In this document: positions 42,791-50,005 of the stretch, in pieces | Layout: the number at the start of each line of letters is the position of its first letter | How positions within the stretch are numbered: the stretch's first letter is position 1 | Source: DSWT01 sp035420085 | GTDB lineage: Bacteria > Chloroflexota > Anaerolineae > B4-G1 > SLSP01 | Assembly (NCBI GenBank): GCA_035420085.1 | Contig: DAOLUH010000002.1 | Span: 144,525-208,524, forward strand | Reading direction: 5' to 3' | DNA length: 64,000 nucleotides | Translations under genes and position numbers: made by a program | The notes under the pieces: model-generated | What the model was told of the DNA's origin: nothing | What the model saw: the letters and a program-made list of their open reading frames with translations, nothing else | The model's database searches: none

Positions 42791-43648
42791 CTATTGCCCT
42801 CCAAATTTGCTGATACGCGCCGCGACTTCTTGTGCCAGGCGCGTGATAAAAGATTGGGTGTAATCCACAACGCTCAATGTGGCATCCATAATCAGCGGTG
42901 TGAGATCCATCGCAAAGATCAGCCCCGTGGCGACGTCGGTGTCGTGGGAGGCGAAGTAGGTGGCATTGGCTTGCCGCCGGCCCATCGTCGCCAGGTCGTA
43001 GCGTTTGCCGCCGCACACCTGCGAATCGAAGACGCCGAGCAGCGCAGCCTGCAACCCTTGATGCGTCGAAACGTCGAATGTCACCTTGTCCGTGTCCAGC
43101 ATCCAATCCAGGTTGCGCCACACTTCGCACCCGTATAGATGCTGCGGACGCATTTCCGCTGGCAGGCGACGCAGCGCCTCGATCACCCGTAGCGTCACGG
43201 CGACGTGGGTGTCGTGCTTGTCGGCGAGATTGTGCGTGTAGATCACCTCCGGCTGCGCCAGCTCGAACAGCGCGTACAGGTCCTCGACCGGCGCTTTGTC
43301 GGCGCTGTTTTTGAGCACGGAACTGGGATAATCGAGCAATACCTGCGCGCTGTATTCGCCGATCATCGCCGCTTTCTTCTGCTCTTTGCGGCGGATGACC
43401 TGCATAGCTTCGTCGGTGTAATCTCTGTACAGGTCCGCGCGCGGCGATCCGCTGCCGTTGGTGACGACAACCCCGGCGAACCAGCGGTCCTGGCGTTGAA
43501 AGCACTTGATGATGCCATCGAAGGCCATAATTTCGAGGTCGTCCTGGTGCGCGCCGACGGCCATGTGCGTGGTGCGCTGCAAGGCTTCTTTCGCCGGAAG
43601 TCCGTCCGGCACGAAAATTTCTGCGGTTTCACGATGCAGGTTCATCAT
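42791..43648 (-). CDS. PIG-L/LmbE-family deacetylase (second copy)
   Basis: ATG 43648 follows GAGGAG. The 285-residue product has the zinc motif AHQDDLE and later YTHNLADKHDTHVA, both close to the PIG-L consensus and better preserved than in the copy at 24158. An N-terminal extension (about 30 residues) precedes the catalytic strand. Because it is followed by the SIS gene and preceded by a sugar kinase, N-deacetylation of an acetylhexosamine or its phosphate is the likely role, substituting for NagA. Cytoplasmic. Confidence 0.85.
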   Translation of the reverse strand: MMNLHRETAEIFVPDGLPAKEALQRTTHMAVGAHQDDLEIMAFDGIIKCFQRQDRWFAGVVVTNGSGSPRADLYRDYTDEAMQVIRRKEQKKAAMIGEYSAQVLLDYPSSVLKNSADKAPVEDLYALFELAQPEVIYTHNLADKHDTHVAVTLRVIEALRRLPAEMRPQHLYGCEVWRNLDWMLDTDKVTFDVSTHQGLQAALLGVFDSQVCGGKRYDLATMGRRQANATYFASHDTDVATGLIFAMDLTPLIMDATLSVVDYTQSFITRLAQEVAARISKFGGQ

Positions 43649-43665
43649 TCGCTCCTCTCAAAAAG

Positions 43666-43703
43666 TGTTTGAACGTTGAAACGTTTCAACGTTTAAACGT
43701 TAT
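43666..43703. repeat. AACGTT tandem repeat
   Basis: GAACGTTGAAACGTTTCAACG... units with about 9-base period, directly after the stop of the kinase gene at 43705. The same family occurs at 7758-7782, 33865-33908 and 60078-60120. Confidence 0.75.
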
Positions 43704-43704
43704 C

Positions 43705-45099
43705 TCAACCGACCGCCGGAAGGCTGGCGGCGGCGATGGATTGCCCCACCCGTCGGCTTTTCTCGTCGGGCAGTTGGATGTGGATGCGCGCCGCCAACTC
43801 CGGGAATTCCTCGGCCAACACCGCGTTCGCGCTGTCGAGGATAAGCTGCCCGCCGCTGCCGGAGGTGCAGCGCCCCAGGATCAGCACGTGCCGCAAGTCG
43901 TAAAAGTTGGCGTAGTGCGCGATGGCGTAGCCCATATAGATGCCCATCGTTTCCCAAATCCGCCGCGCACCGGCGTGACCGGCTTCCAACTTCTCCTGGA
44001 CAAACTTTAGCTTCGCTGCCGGGGTGATCCCGGCCGGGATTTCGATGCCCGCGCGCGGGGCCAGGCGGAAGACGCACTGTTGTGAAAAATACGTCGCGCC
44101 CACGCCGCGGTCGCCCGACCATTCGTCCACGGAGGCATTGGGGTTGTAGTCTACCGGCGCGAACGCCAGCTCGTTGAGCCAGCCGGTGATCGTCCCATCC
44201 AGCGCGACGTAGCCGGCTGCCTGGCTCGATCCCAGTGCGATGCCGAGCACGCCGTTGTCTTCCAGCGACATCGCCCCTGCCAGCGCCGTCACGTCGCCGT
44301 CGTTGATGATTTCGAGCGGCGCGCCCATCTCATCGCGGATGCGCAGGAACAGGTTTCTGACCTCGTCGTAACGTTCTTTGGGGACGCCGCGAAACAGCGA
44401 GGCCACCCGCACCTGGTTATCCACGTAGACGCCGGCGGCGCTACCACCAATCGCGTCCACGCGGGGCAACTTCGCCGCCGCCGCGCGCAGGCTCGCCATA
44501 ATTTCGCGGTAGTGATAGTCCGGGTCGCTCTGGATGCTCGGTTCCCACACGACTTCCTCACTGTAGATAGCCTCGCCATCCACCACGGCGGACACTTTGC
44601 GATCCGATGCGCCCAGGTCGAAGCCGATGCGGTAGCCTTCCAGGTGACGGCCTAGCGGACGACCGCTTTCTCGCGCTGGCGGTACCTCCTCTGGCGCGCA
44701 GGGGACGACGGTGAAGGGGTGACTATACACATCTTCGCCCATAAAGTGCGCGTCGAATTCGCGCGCGCCGCCGGGCGCATAGAGCGTTTGCAGCGCCGCG
44801 CCGATATTGGGCGGACCGCCTACGTACACTCGCCAGCCGCCGCGCTGCCAGAGCAGGAATTTGAAGATGCGTTCGGCGTAGGGCAGGTTGGCGTCGGCCT
44901 GGGGATGCCCTGCAGGAAAAACATGAGTTGCGAAGCGCGAAATGACGCCGTTAAGCTGCTCGACGCCAAAAACGAGGGGAACGCCGCCCGCAGCAGCGAC
45001 CTGCGCCTGGAAATCGCGGTTGACCAACGCGGCAGGCTGAAATTCTGGATCGAGCGGAGGTGTAAGTCGCGGATATACGCGCTGAAAAATCTGAGCCAT
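43705..45099 (-). CDS. ROK/ASKHA-fold sugar kinase with N-terminal extension
   Basis: ATG 45099 lies six bases after GGAG (a second ATG at 45105 abuts the ribosome site). The 464-residue protein has an N-terminal region of about 150 residues without a recognised domain (DPEFQPAALVNRDFQAQVAA...). An actin-like kinase body follows: GFDLGASDRKVSAVVDGE (phosphate 1), IGGSAAGVYVDNQVRVA, EIINDGDVTALAGAMSL with the catalytic Asp, GIALGSSQAAGYV and LGRCTSGSGGQLI. I assign it to ROK-like sugar kinases. Within the island it may phosphorylate free GlcNAc or another acetylhexosamine. It is the first gene behind the promoter at 45126-45181. Confidence 0.7.
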   Translation of the reverse strand: MAQIFQRVYPRLTPPLDPEFQPAALVNRDFQAQVAAAGGVPLVFGVEQLNGVISRFATHVFPAGHPQADANLPYAERIFKFLLWQRGGWRVYVGGPPNIGAALQTLYAPGGAREFDAHFMGEDVYSHPFTVVPCAPEEVPPARESGRPLGRHLEGYRIGFDLGASDRKVSAVVDGEAIYSEEVVWEPSIQSDPDYHYREIMASLRAAAAKLPRVDAIGGSAAGVYVDNQVRVASLFRGVPKERYDEVRNLFLRIRDEMGAPLEIINDGDVTALAGAMSLEDNGVLGIALGSSQAAGYVALDGTITGWLNELAFAPVDYNPNASVDEWSGDRGVGATYFSQQCVFRLAPRAGIEIPAGITPAAKLKFVQEKLEAGHAGARRIWETMGIYMGYAIAHYANFYDLRHVLILGRCTSGSGGQLILDSANAVLAEEFPELAARIHIQLPDEKSRRVGQSIAAASLPAVG

Positions 45100-45125
45100 C
45101 GCCATCTCCTAAGTGTCAGGGGAAC

Positions 45126-45181
45126 TTAGAAAGTTAAATTTACTTACGAAGTATTATATCGCAATTTACGAGGTTTGTCAA
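45126..45181 (-). promoter_or_regulatory. Consensus promoter with ROK-type operator, upstream of the kinase operon
   Basis: TTGACA (45181-45176) and TATAAT (45158-45153) on the minus strand are 17 bases apart. The segment 45126-45158 is identical to 40632-40664. It is the entry promoter of the salvage island. Confidence 0.8.
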
Positions 45182-45200
45182 GCAGTGAATTTGGGGAATG

Positions 45201-45668
45201 TCAGGTCGTCGGAATAGCGCCGTTTTTGCCGCGCACGAGCAGCGTCCACGTGCCTTTCTGCACGGCCTGATTGTCCTGATTGTAGATGGTGACGTGCAGT
45301 GTGACCAGACCGCCATTGTAGCCTGGCATGGGGTGCTTCTTGCCTACTTTGAGGGTGGCCCAAATCGTGTCGCCGACCTTGACCGGGCCGCGGTATTTCC
45401 AATCCAGCCCGACGAAAGCGTCAATGGTACCGCTCAAGTAGCCCAGGCTATTGGCGAGTCCTGTACCGATGGAGAGAACGAGTGCGCCCTGCACAATCAG
45501 CTCGCCGAAAGGACTGGATGAGGCGTACTCGGCGTCAGTGTGCAGGGGATTATAGTCTCCGGACAGCTTGGTGAAGGTTTCAAAATCCTCTTGTGTGATG
45601 GTGCGGCGGATCGTCTCGAAGTGCAGGTTGGGATGCAGGTCTTCGTAGTACAGCTTCTGGGTGGGCAT
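45201..45668 (-). CDS. MaoC-like hot-dog dehydratase-family protein
   Basis: ATG 45668 (MPTQKLYYEDLHPNLHFE) follows GGAGG. The 155-residue product carries the MaoC/R-hydratase motif SGDYNPLHTDAEYA...FGELIVQGAL (about 35-65), whose Asp and His hydrate enoyl-CoA, and the later strand WKYRGPVKVGDTIWATLKV. Such single hot-dog proteins act in fatty-acid or CoA metabolism. Its role next to glycosyltransferase genes is unclear. It is separated from GT4 by AAGTC-type short repeats (45681-45711). Confidence 0.85.
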   Translation of the reverse strand: MPTQKLYYEDLHPNLHFETIRRTITQEDFETFTKLSGDYNPLHTDAEYASSSPFGELIVQGALVLSIGTGLANSLGYLSGTIDAFVGLDWKYRGPVKVGDTIWATLKVGKKHPMPGYNGGLVTLHVTIYNQDNQAVQKGTWTLLVRGKNGAIPTT

Positions 45669-45709
45669 GGAAACCTCCAAGTCAAATGTCGCAAGTCAAA
45701 AGTCGAATG

Positions 45710-46870
45710 TCAGAGCGCGCGTTGCAATTGTTCGAACAGGGTTTCGTACTCTGTGACTGTATGTTCGGTAGAAAAGCGTGCGGTGATTTCTTCACGGGGT
45801 CGGACATAGGCGCTGTGGTGGTCGAGGACCTGGAGCATGGCCTTCGCCAGACCTTCAGCGTCGCCGATGGGCGCGATTTCGCCCATGCCGGTTTGTTGGA
45901 TGGGCTGGCGCACGCCGGGCAGGTTGCTGGCGACGCAGGGGACGCCGCACAGCATTGCCTCTACCTGCACCAGGCCGAACGATTCGGTGGAGTTGAGACT
46001 CGGCACGACGAGCAAATCCAGGTTGGGATAGAAAGCCGCCATTTGCACCGGGTCGAGCACATCCAGGAACTTCCATTGATCCAGGTCTTCATAACGATAA
46101 ATCATCGGCTGAAGCCTGCGCGCATACATTTCCTCTGCCAGAACATTTTTGTACTGTCCGGCAAAGAGGATGCGCGCTTTGGGATAGCATTCCAGGATGC
46201 GCGGGAAGGCATTGAGCAGCACTTCCACGCCCTTTTCCGCAGCCAAACGCGCGGCCATGCCAATCACTGGATGCGCGTGTTGGGGATTGTGCATCCTGGC
46301 GAAGGCCGCAATGCCGGAAGGCGTCATCGGCGGCAACTCCACGGGTGGGGCAATAACGTGCAGTTTGTCGCTGAATTTTTGCAGAAATGGGGAATGATCC
46401 GCAAAATCCTGGGTGTAGGCGACGACTTTGTGGGCGAATTTCCCCGCCAGGTTGTTCATCACGTCAACGACGCGGTTGACCACGCGGTTGAACCGCCCCG
46501 CCGGCAGTTGCAGGTCGCAGTGATAGGTGAGGACGGTGGGCTTTTTGAGCAACCGTCCCCGCAAGGCTACGCCCGCTGCGTCGAATTGCGGCAGGTGCAG
46601 GCTGATGACGTCGGCTTGCGCGGCGAGCTTCCACGCCAGGAAGCCGAACGTGGGCATAATCACGCCTTTGCTGATGCGAAAGAGCACCGGCGCGCGTACA
46701 ATTTGCACACCGTCCAGGGTCTCGCGGCGTGGTAAGTCGCGGCTGTAGCGGGAGGTGAGGATCGTGACCTCGTGTCCGCGCCGGGCCAGGCCCTTGGCCA
46801 GACGTTCGGCGTAGATGGTCAAGCCACTGGTGTGTGGGCGGTAGTAGGTCAAAACGATGAGAACGCGCAT
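45710..46870 (-). CDS. Glycosyltransferase family 4
   Basis: ATG 46870 follows GGAG. The 386-residue protein has the GT-B architecture: an acceptor domain starting MRVLIVLTYYRPHTSGLTIYAERLAKGL and a donor domain with VIGMAARLAAEKGVEVLL and the EX7E region ESFGLVQVEAMLCGVPCVAS. GT4 enzymes are retaining and use NDP-sugars. It forms a cassette with the epimerase and flippase-like genes upstream, suggesting surface polysaccharide or glycolipid synthesis. CGTAAA repeats lie between it and the epimerase. Confidence 0.92.
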   Translation of the reverse strand: MRVLIVLTYYRPHTSGLTIYAERLAKGLARRGHEVTILTSRYSRDLPRRETLDGVQIVRAPVLFRISKGVIMPTFGFLAWKLAAQADVISLHLPQFDAAGVALRGRLLKKPTVLTYHCDLQLPAGRFNRVVNRVVDVMNNLAGKFAHKVVAYTQDFADHSPFLQKFSDKLHVIAPPVELPPMTPSGIAAFARMHNPQHAHPVIGMAARLAAEKGVEVLLNAFPRILECYPKARILFAGQYKNVLAEEMYARRLQPMIYRYEDLDQWKFLDVLDPVQMAAFYPNLDLLVVPSLNSTESFGLVQVEAMLCGVPCVASNLPGVRQPIQQTGMGEIAPIGDAEGLAKAMLQVLDHHSAYVRPREEITARFSTEHTVTEYETLFEQLQRAL

Positions 46871-46880
46871 AGGTGACTCC

Positions 46881-46911
46881 GTGAAACGTAAAACGTAAAG
46901 CGTAAAGGGAT
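46881..46911. repeat. CGTAAA tandem repeat
   Basis: GTGAAACGTAAAACGTAAAG-type units lie between the GT4 start and the epimerase stop. They match 3369-3398. Confidence 0.7.
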
Positions 46912-46912
46912 T

Positions 46913-47938
46913 TTAGCTGGTGAATAGGGCTTGGTTTTGTTTTACCCAGGTGAAGAGGCGGGTGATGCCTTCTTCTACGCCGACGGCAGGATGCCAGTGC
47001 AAATGCTCGGCGGCTTTGCGGATGTCGGCGACGAAGATGCGTTGGTCGCCGGGCCGCCAATCGCGCCAACTGACGGGGATCTCGCGCCCGGTGAGGCGTT
47101 CCAACAGCGGGCAAAATTCACGCCAGACCGAGAGCTGGTTCGCCGCCCCGCCGCCGACGTTGTAGATCTGGCCGGCTACCTGGTCAATGTTGGCGATGGC
47201 AGCGTCGTAGGCGTTCAGCAAATCGTCCACATAGAGCAAATCGCGCACCTGCTTGCCGTCGCCATAAATGGTGATGGGCCGCCCTAGCAGCGCCGCGATG
47301 ATGAACCATGCTACCCAGCCCTGATCCTCAACACCGAACTGTCTCGTGCCGTAAATGCAACTCTGTCGGAACACAACGGTTCGCAGCCCATAGATGCGCG
47401 CATAGTCGCGCACATACTGGTCGCCCGATCCCTTGGAACACCCGTAGGGTGAGTGGAAGTCTAACGGGTATGTTTCGGGGATGCCGTGGGGATAGTCGCG
47501 GTAGGCGTAGCGCGTCTCACGTTCCTCGACGATGAGCGATTCCATGCCGCCGTACACTTTGTTGGTCGAGGCGAAAATGACTGCGGGCTGGTTGCCAACC
47601 AGCCGCGCCGCTTCCAGTACATTGAACGTACCGGTGACGTTGATCTCGAAGTCTTCGCGCGGGTGTAAAACGGAGGAAGTGACGGCGACCTGCGAAGCCA
47701 GGTGGACGATCACATCAACATCACGGACAGCGGCGGCGAGTAGGGTGGCGTCGCGCACGTCGCCGTGGATGAGAGTGAAGGCATGATCGCCGAACGTTTC
47801 CCGCAGCCAATCCAGGTTGGCGGTCGCGCCGCGCCGTGAGAGATTGTCGTAGATGGTCACGCGCTCCCCACGGTCCAGGAGGCGGTGCACATAATTCGAG
47901 CCGATGAACCCGGCGCCGCCGGTAATCAGATAATGCAT
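46913..47938 (-). CDS. NAD-dependent sugar-nucleotide epimerase, CDP-paratose 2-epimerase-like
   Basis: The 341-residue SDR protein begins MHYLITGGAGFIGSNYVHRL (GXXGXXG NAD loop). The YDNLSRRGATANLDWLRE segment after the second strand is typical of CDP-tyvelose/paratose epimerases. Catalytic YGCSKGSGDQYV supplies Tyr and Lys. FRQSCIYGTRQFGVEDQGWV and a C-terminal WRPGDQRIFVADI also match this branch of the extended SDRs. It probably supplies a deoxy- or epimerised NDP-sugar to the adjacent GT4. Confidence 0.88.
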   Translation of the reverse strand: MHYLITGGAGFIGSNYVHRLLDRGERVTIYDNLSRRGATANLDWLRETFGDHAFTLIHGDVRDATLLAAAVRDVDVIVHLASQVAVTSSVLHPREDFEINVTGTFNVLEAARLVGNQPAVIFASTNKVYGGMESLIVEERETRYAYRDYPHGIPETYPLDFHSPYGCSKGSGDQYVRDYARIYGLRTVVFRQSCIYGTRQFGVEDQGWVAWFIIAALLGRPITIYGDGKQVRDLLYVDDLLNAYDAAIANIDQVAGQIYNVGGGAANQLSVWREFCPLLERLTGREIPVSWRDWRPGDQRIFVADIRKAAEHLHWHPAVGVEEGITRLFTWVKQNQALFTS

Positions 47939-47955
47939 GGTAGATACTCTCCGTG

Positions 47956-49020
47956 TTACGCTGGATTGGAAGAACTGGACTCTGGCGTGGCTTCAACCTG
48001 TTGGGCGTTGCTGACGAGGCTCTTGAACGACATCCCCCAAATCAAGAGGGTGAGCGCGCCCAGCGCGATGCCGGTGAGATAAGCCAACGCGTGGGCAATG
48101 ACGGCGTAAGTGAATCCTGCGTCGCGGGGGATCGCAAAGCCCCAAAAGAGCGCCTCGCGCACGGCGAAGTGGAACGATCCCAGGCCGCCAGTCGCCGGGA
48201 ACACCATCCCGAAGGCGCTGGCCCATGTGGCGACGGTACCCTTGAGCGCGAAATCGCCTGCCGGAAGAAAGGCGCGACAGGCTTGCATTGCTGTCATAAA
48301 ATAAAGGGGCGTGGCGATCCACAACGCCACCGACCACAGCAACAGCGCGGCTCCTTCGCGGGCTGAACGCAACGCGATCAATCCATCCAGGGCGTGCTGC
48401 ACCGGCTTCAGCCAGCGTTCGGGATTTGGGATATGCAGCATTTCCAGGCTGCGCCGCGCCAGCGCCTCGATCTTTTGGGGAAATAGCGCCACCAGGATGA
48501 ACATCACCAACATTCCCAAAGCCAGAGCGCCGCTGAGGATGATGACCAGTTGGAAGGAGAGCGACCCACCGACTTGCCCACCGGCAAGATAAGTCCGCAG
48601 GCCGGGCACGAAGGGCAGTGTCCCCACGAGCATGATCACGATGAGGAACATATCCAGCACGCGCTCGACGACGACAGTAGAGAGTGCCGCGATGATGGAA
48701 ACCGGTCCACGCATACTGGCGGCGACAGCGCGGGCGGGATCGCCGGCCCGCAAAGGCAGCACGCCGCTCACGAGGTAGCCGATATTGATCAACCCGAAGG
48801 TATCGCGCAGGGAGAGTTTACGTCCCAACAAAATCCGCCAGCGTTGCGCGCGGATTATAAGCGTCACCAGGATCAGCGCAAAGGTCAGCAGAAGCCAGTC
48901 TATGCGCACTTGTCGCAGGGCCGTACCCACTTCGGAAAAATTCACGCCACGCAACGCCAGATAGAGGGCCAGCGCGCTCAAAACCAGGGTCATGATGATT
49001 TGCAAGCTTCGCTTTTTCAT
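47956..49020 (-). CDS. Lysylphosphatidylglycerol-synthetase-type/UPF0104 integral membrane protein
   Basis: The 354-residue protein starts MKKRSLQIIMTLVLSALALYLAL and has about eight hydrophobic helices. It has the UPF0104/AglD-type landmarks RAQRWRILL, GYLVSGVLPLRAGDPARA and FGMVFPATGGLGSFHFA. Members are flippases or membrane parts of lipid-modifying enzymes. Next to GT4 and an epimerase, a role in surface glycolipid export fits. A TATAAT hexamer ends eight bases before the ATG (49033-49028), which implies a nearly leaderless transcript. Confidence 0.85.
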   Translation of the reverse strand: MKKRSLQIIMTLVLSALALYLALRGVNFSEVGTALRQVRIDWLLLTFALILVTLIIRAQRWRILLGRKLSLRDTFGLINIGYLVSGVLPLRAGDPARAVAASMRGPVSIIAALSTVVVERVLDMFLIVIMLVGTLPFVPGLRTYLAGGQVGGSLSFQLVIILSGALALGMLVMFILVALFPQKIEALARRSLEMLHIPNPERWLKPVQHALDGLIALRSAREGAALLLWSVALWIATPLYFMTAMQACRAFLPAGDFALKGTVATWASAFGMVFPATGGLGSFHFAVREALFWGFAIPRDAGFTYAVIAHALAYLTGIALGALTLLIWGMSFKSLVSNAQQVEATPESSSSNPA

Positions 49021-49146
49021 AGGCGCTATTATACCACAGGGAGCATATTGTGAAGCCGAATCGCTGAATTGTCGTCTCCTGGAAAGTGACTAAACTTAGC
49101 AAAGCAACGCAGTGACTATGTGACGAACCATGACCTGGAGGAACGT

Positions 49147-49929
49147 ATGCTCTTAGCAGTCAATGTAGGCAACACGAACATTGTTTTTGGTATTCACGAT
49201 GGCGAGCGGTGGCTGCGGCACTGGCGTGTGCGGACGGTGCGCGATAAGATGCCCGACGAGTACGGCGTGCTCTTCCGCGATTTCTTGCGCGAGGCGGGGG
49301 TGGCGCTTGGCGCGCTCGATCAAGTTGCCATCAGCAGCGTCGTCCCGCCGATTACCGACCGGATGGAGGAGATGCTCGTTGCGCAAACGGGTGTAGCGCC
49401 GTTGGTCATCAGTACGGCAGTGAAGACCGGGCTGACGTTCGCCATAGATAATCCGGCGGAACTGGGGGCAGATTTAGTCGCCGACGGGGTCGCCGCTTAC
49501 GACCGCGTGCGGGATGCGTGCATCGTGGTGGATTTCGGGACGGCGACGACGTTTTCGGCGGTGGCGGCGGATGCGACGTTCCTGGGCGTCGCCATCGCGC
49601 CGGGGATCAATATGGCGATGTCGGCGCTGGCGGGTGGCACGGCGCAACTGCCGCAAATTCGGCTGAGCGCGCCGCCGCGTCCCATCGGCACGAACACTGT
49701 CCACTCCATTCAGTCTGGCATCGTCTTGGGTTACGTGGGGATGGTGGAGAGCCTCATCGCGCGTTTCCGCAAGCAGATGGGGGTGGAAGCCCAGGCGCTG
49801 GCGACCGGCGGCCTGGCGCGTTTGATTGCGCCGCTGACCTCGTGCTTCGCGGTAGCGGATGAATGGCTGACGCTGGATGGGATTCGCCTGATCGCGTTGA
49901 TGAACAAGAATGAGCGAATCGGCGAATGA
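49147..49929 (+). CDS. coaX: Type III pantothenate kinase
   Basis: ATG 49147 (MLLAVNVGNTNIVFG) has GGAGG five bases upstream; the frame from 49120 contains this ribosome site and is rejected. The 260-residue protein phosphorylates pantothenate in the first step of CoA synthesis. It has the ASKHA motifs NVGNTN (residue 6 is Asn where Asp is usual), GADLVADGVAAY, VVDFGTATTFSAV and PGINMAMSALAGGTAQLP. The last residues NERIGE and the stop are encoded by GCGAATC-type repeats shared with the next gene's start. Confidence 0.92.
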   Translation: MLLAVNVGNTNIVFGIHDGERWLRHWRVRTVRDKMPDEYGVLFRDFLREAGVALGALDQVAISSVVPPITDRMEEMLVAQTGVAPLVISTAVKTGLTFAIDNPAELGADLVADGVAAYDRVRDACIVVDFGTATTFSAVAADATFLGVAIAPGINMAMSALAGGTAQLPQIRLSAPPRPIGTNTVHSIQSGIVLGYVGMVESLIARFRKQMGVEAQALATGGLARLIAPLTSCFAVADEWLTLDGIRLIALMNKNERIGE

Positions 49930-50005
49930 GCGAATCGGCGAATCAGCGGATGAGCGAATCAGCAAATGTCCCATAACCCATAACCCGAAATCCACAACCC
50001 TGAAC
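49909..50005. repeat. GCGAATC and CATAACC tandem repeats at the coaX/GT39 junction
   Basis: GCGAATCGGCGAATGA/GCGAATCAGC units (49909-49965) are followed by CATAACCCATAACCCGAAATC-like units (to about 50005). They encode the coaX C-terminus in one frame and the next protein's N-terminus in another. Confidence 0.8.

Noticed and set aside
43705..45099. FGGY-type carbohydrate kinase
   Set aside because: The FGGY signatures are not visible; the single actin-like body after a 150-residue extension looks closer to ROK-like kinases.
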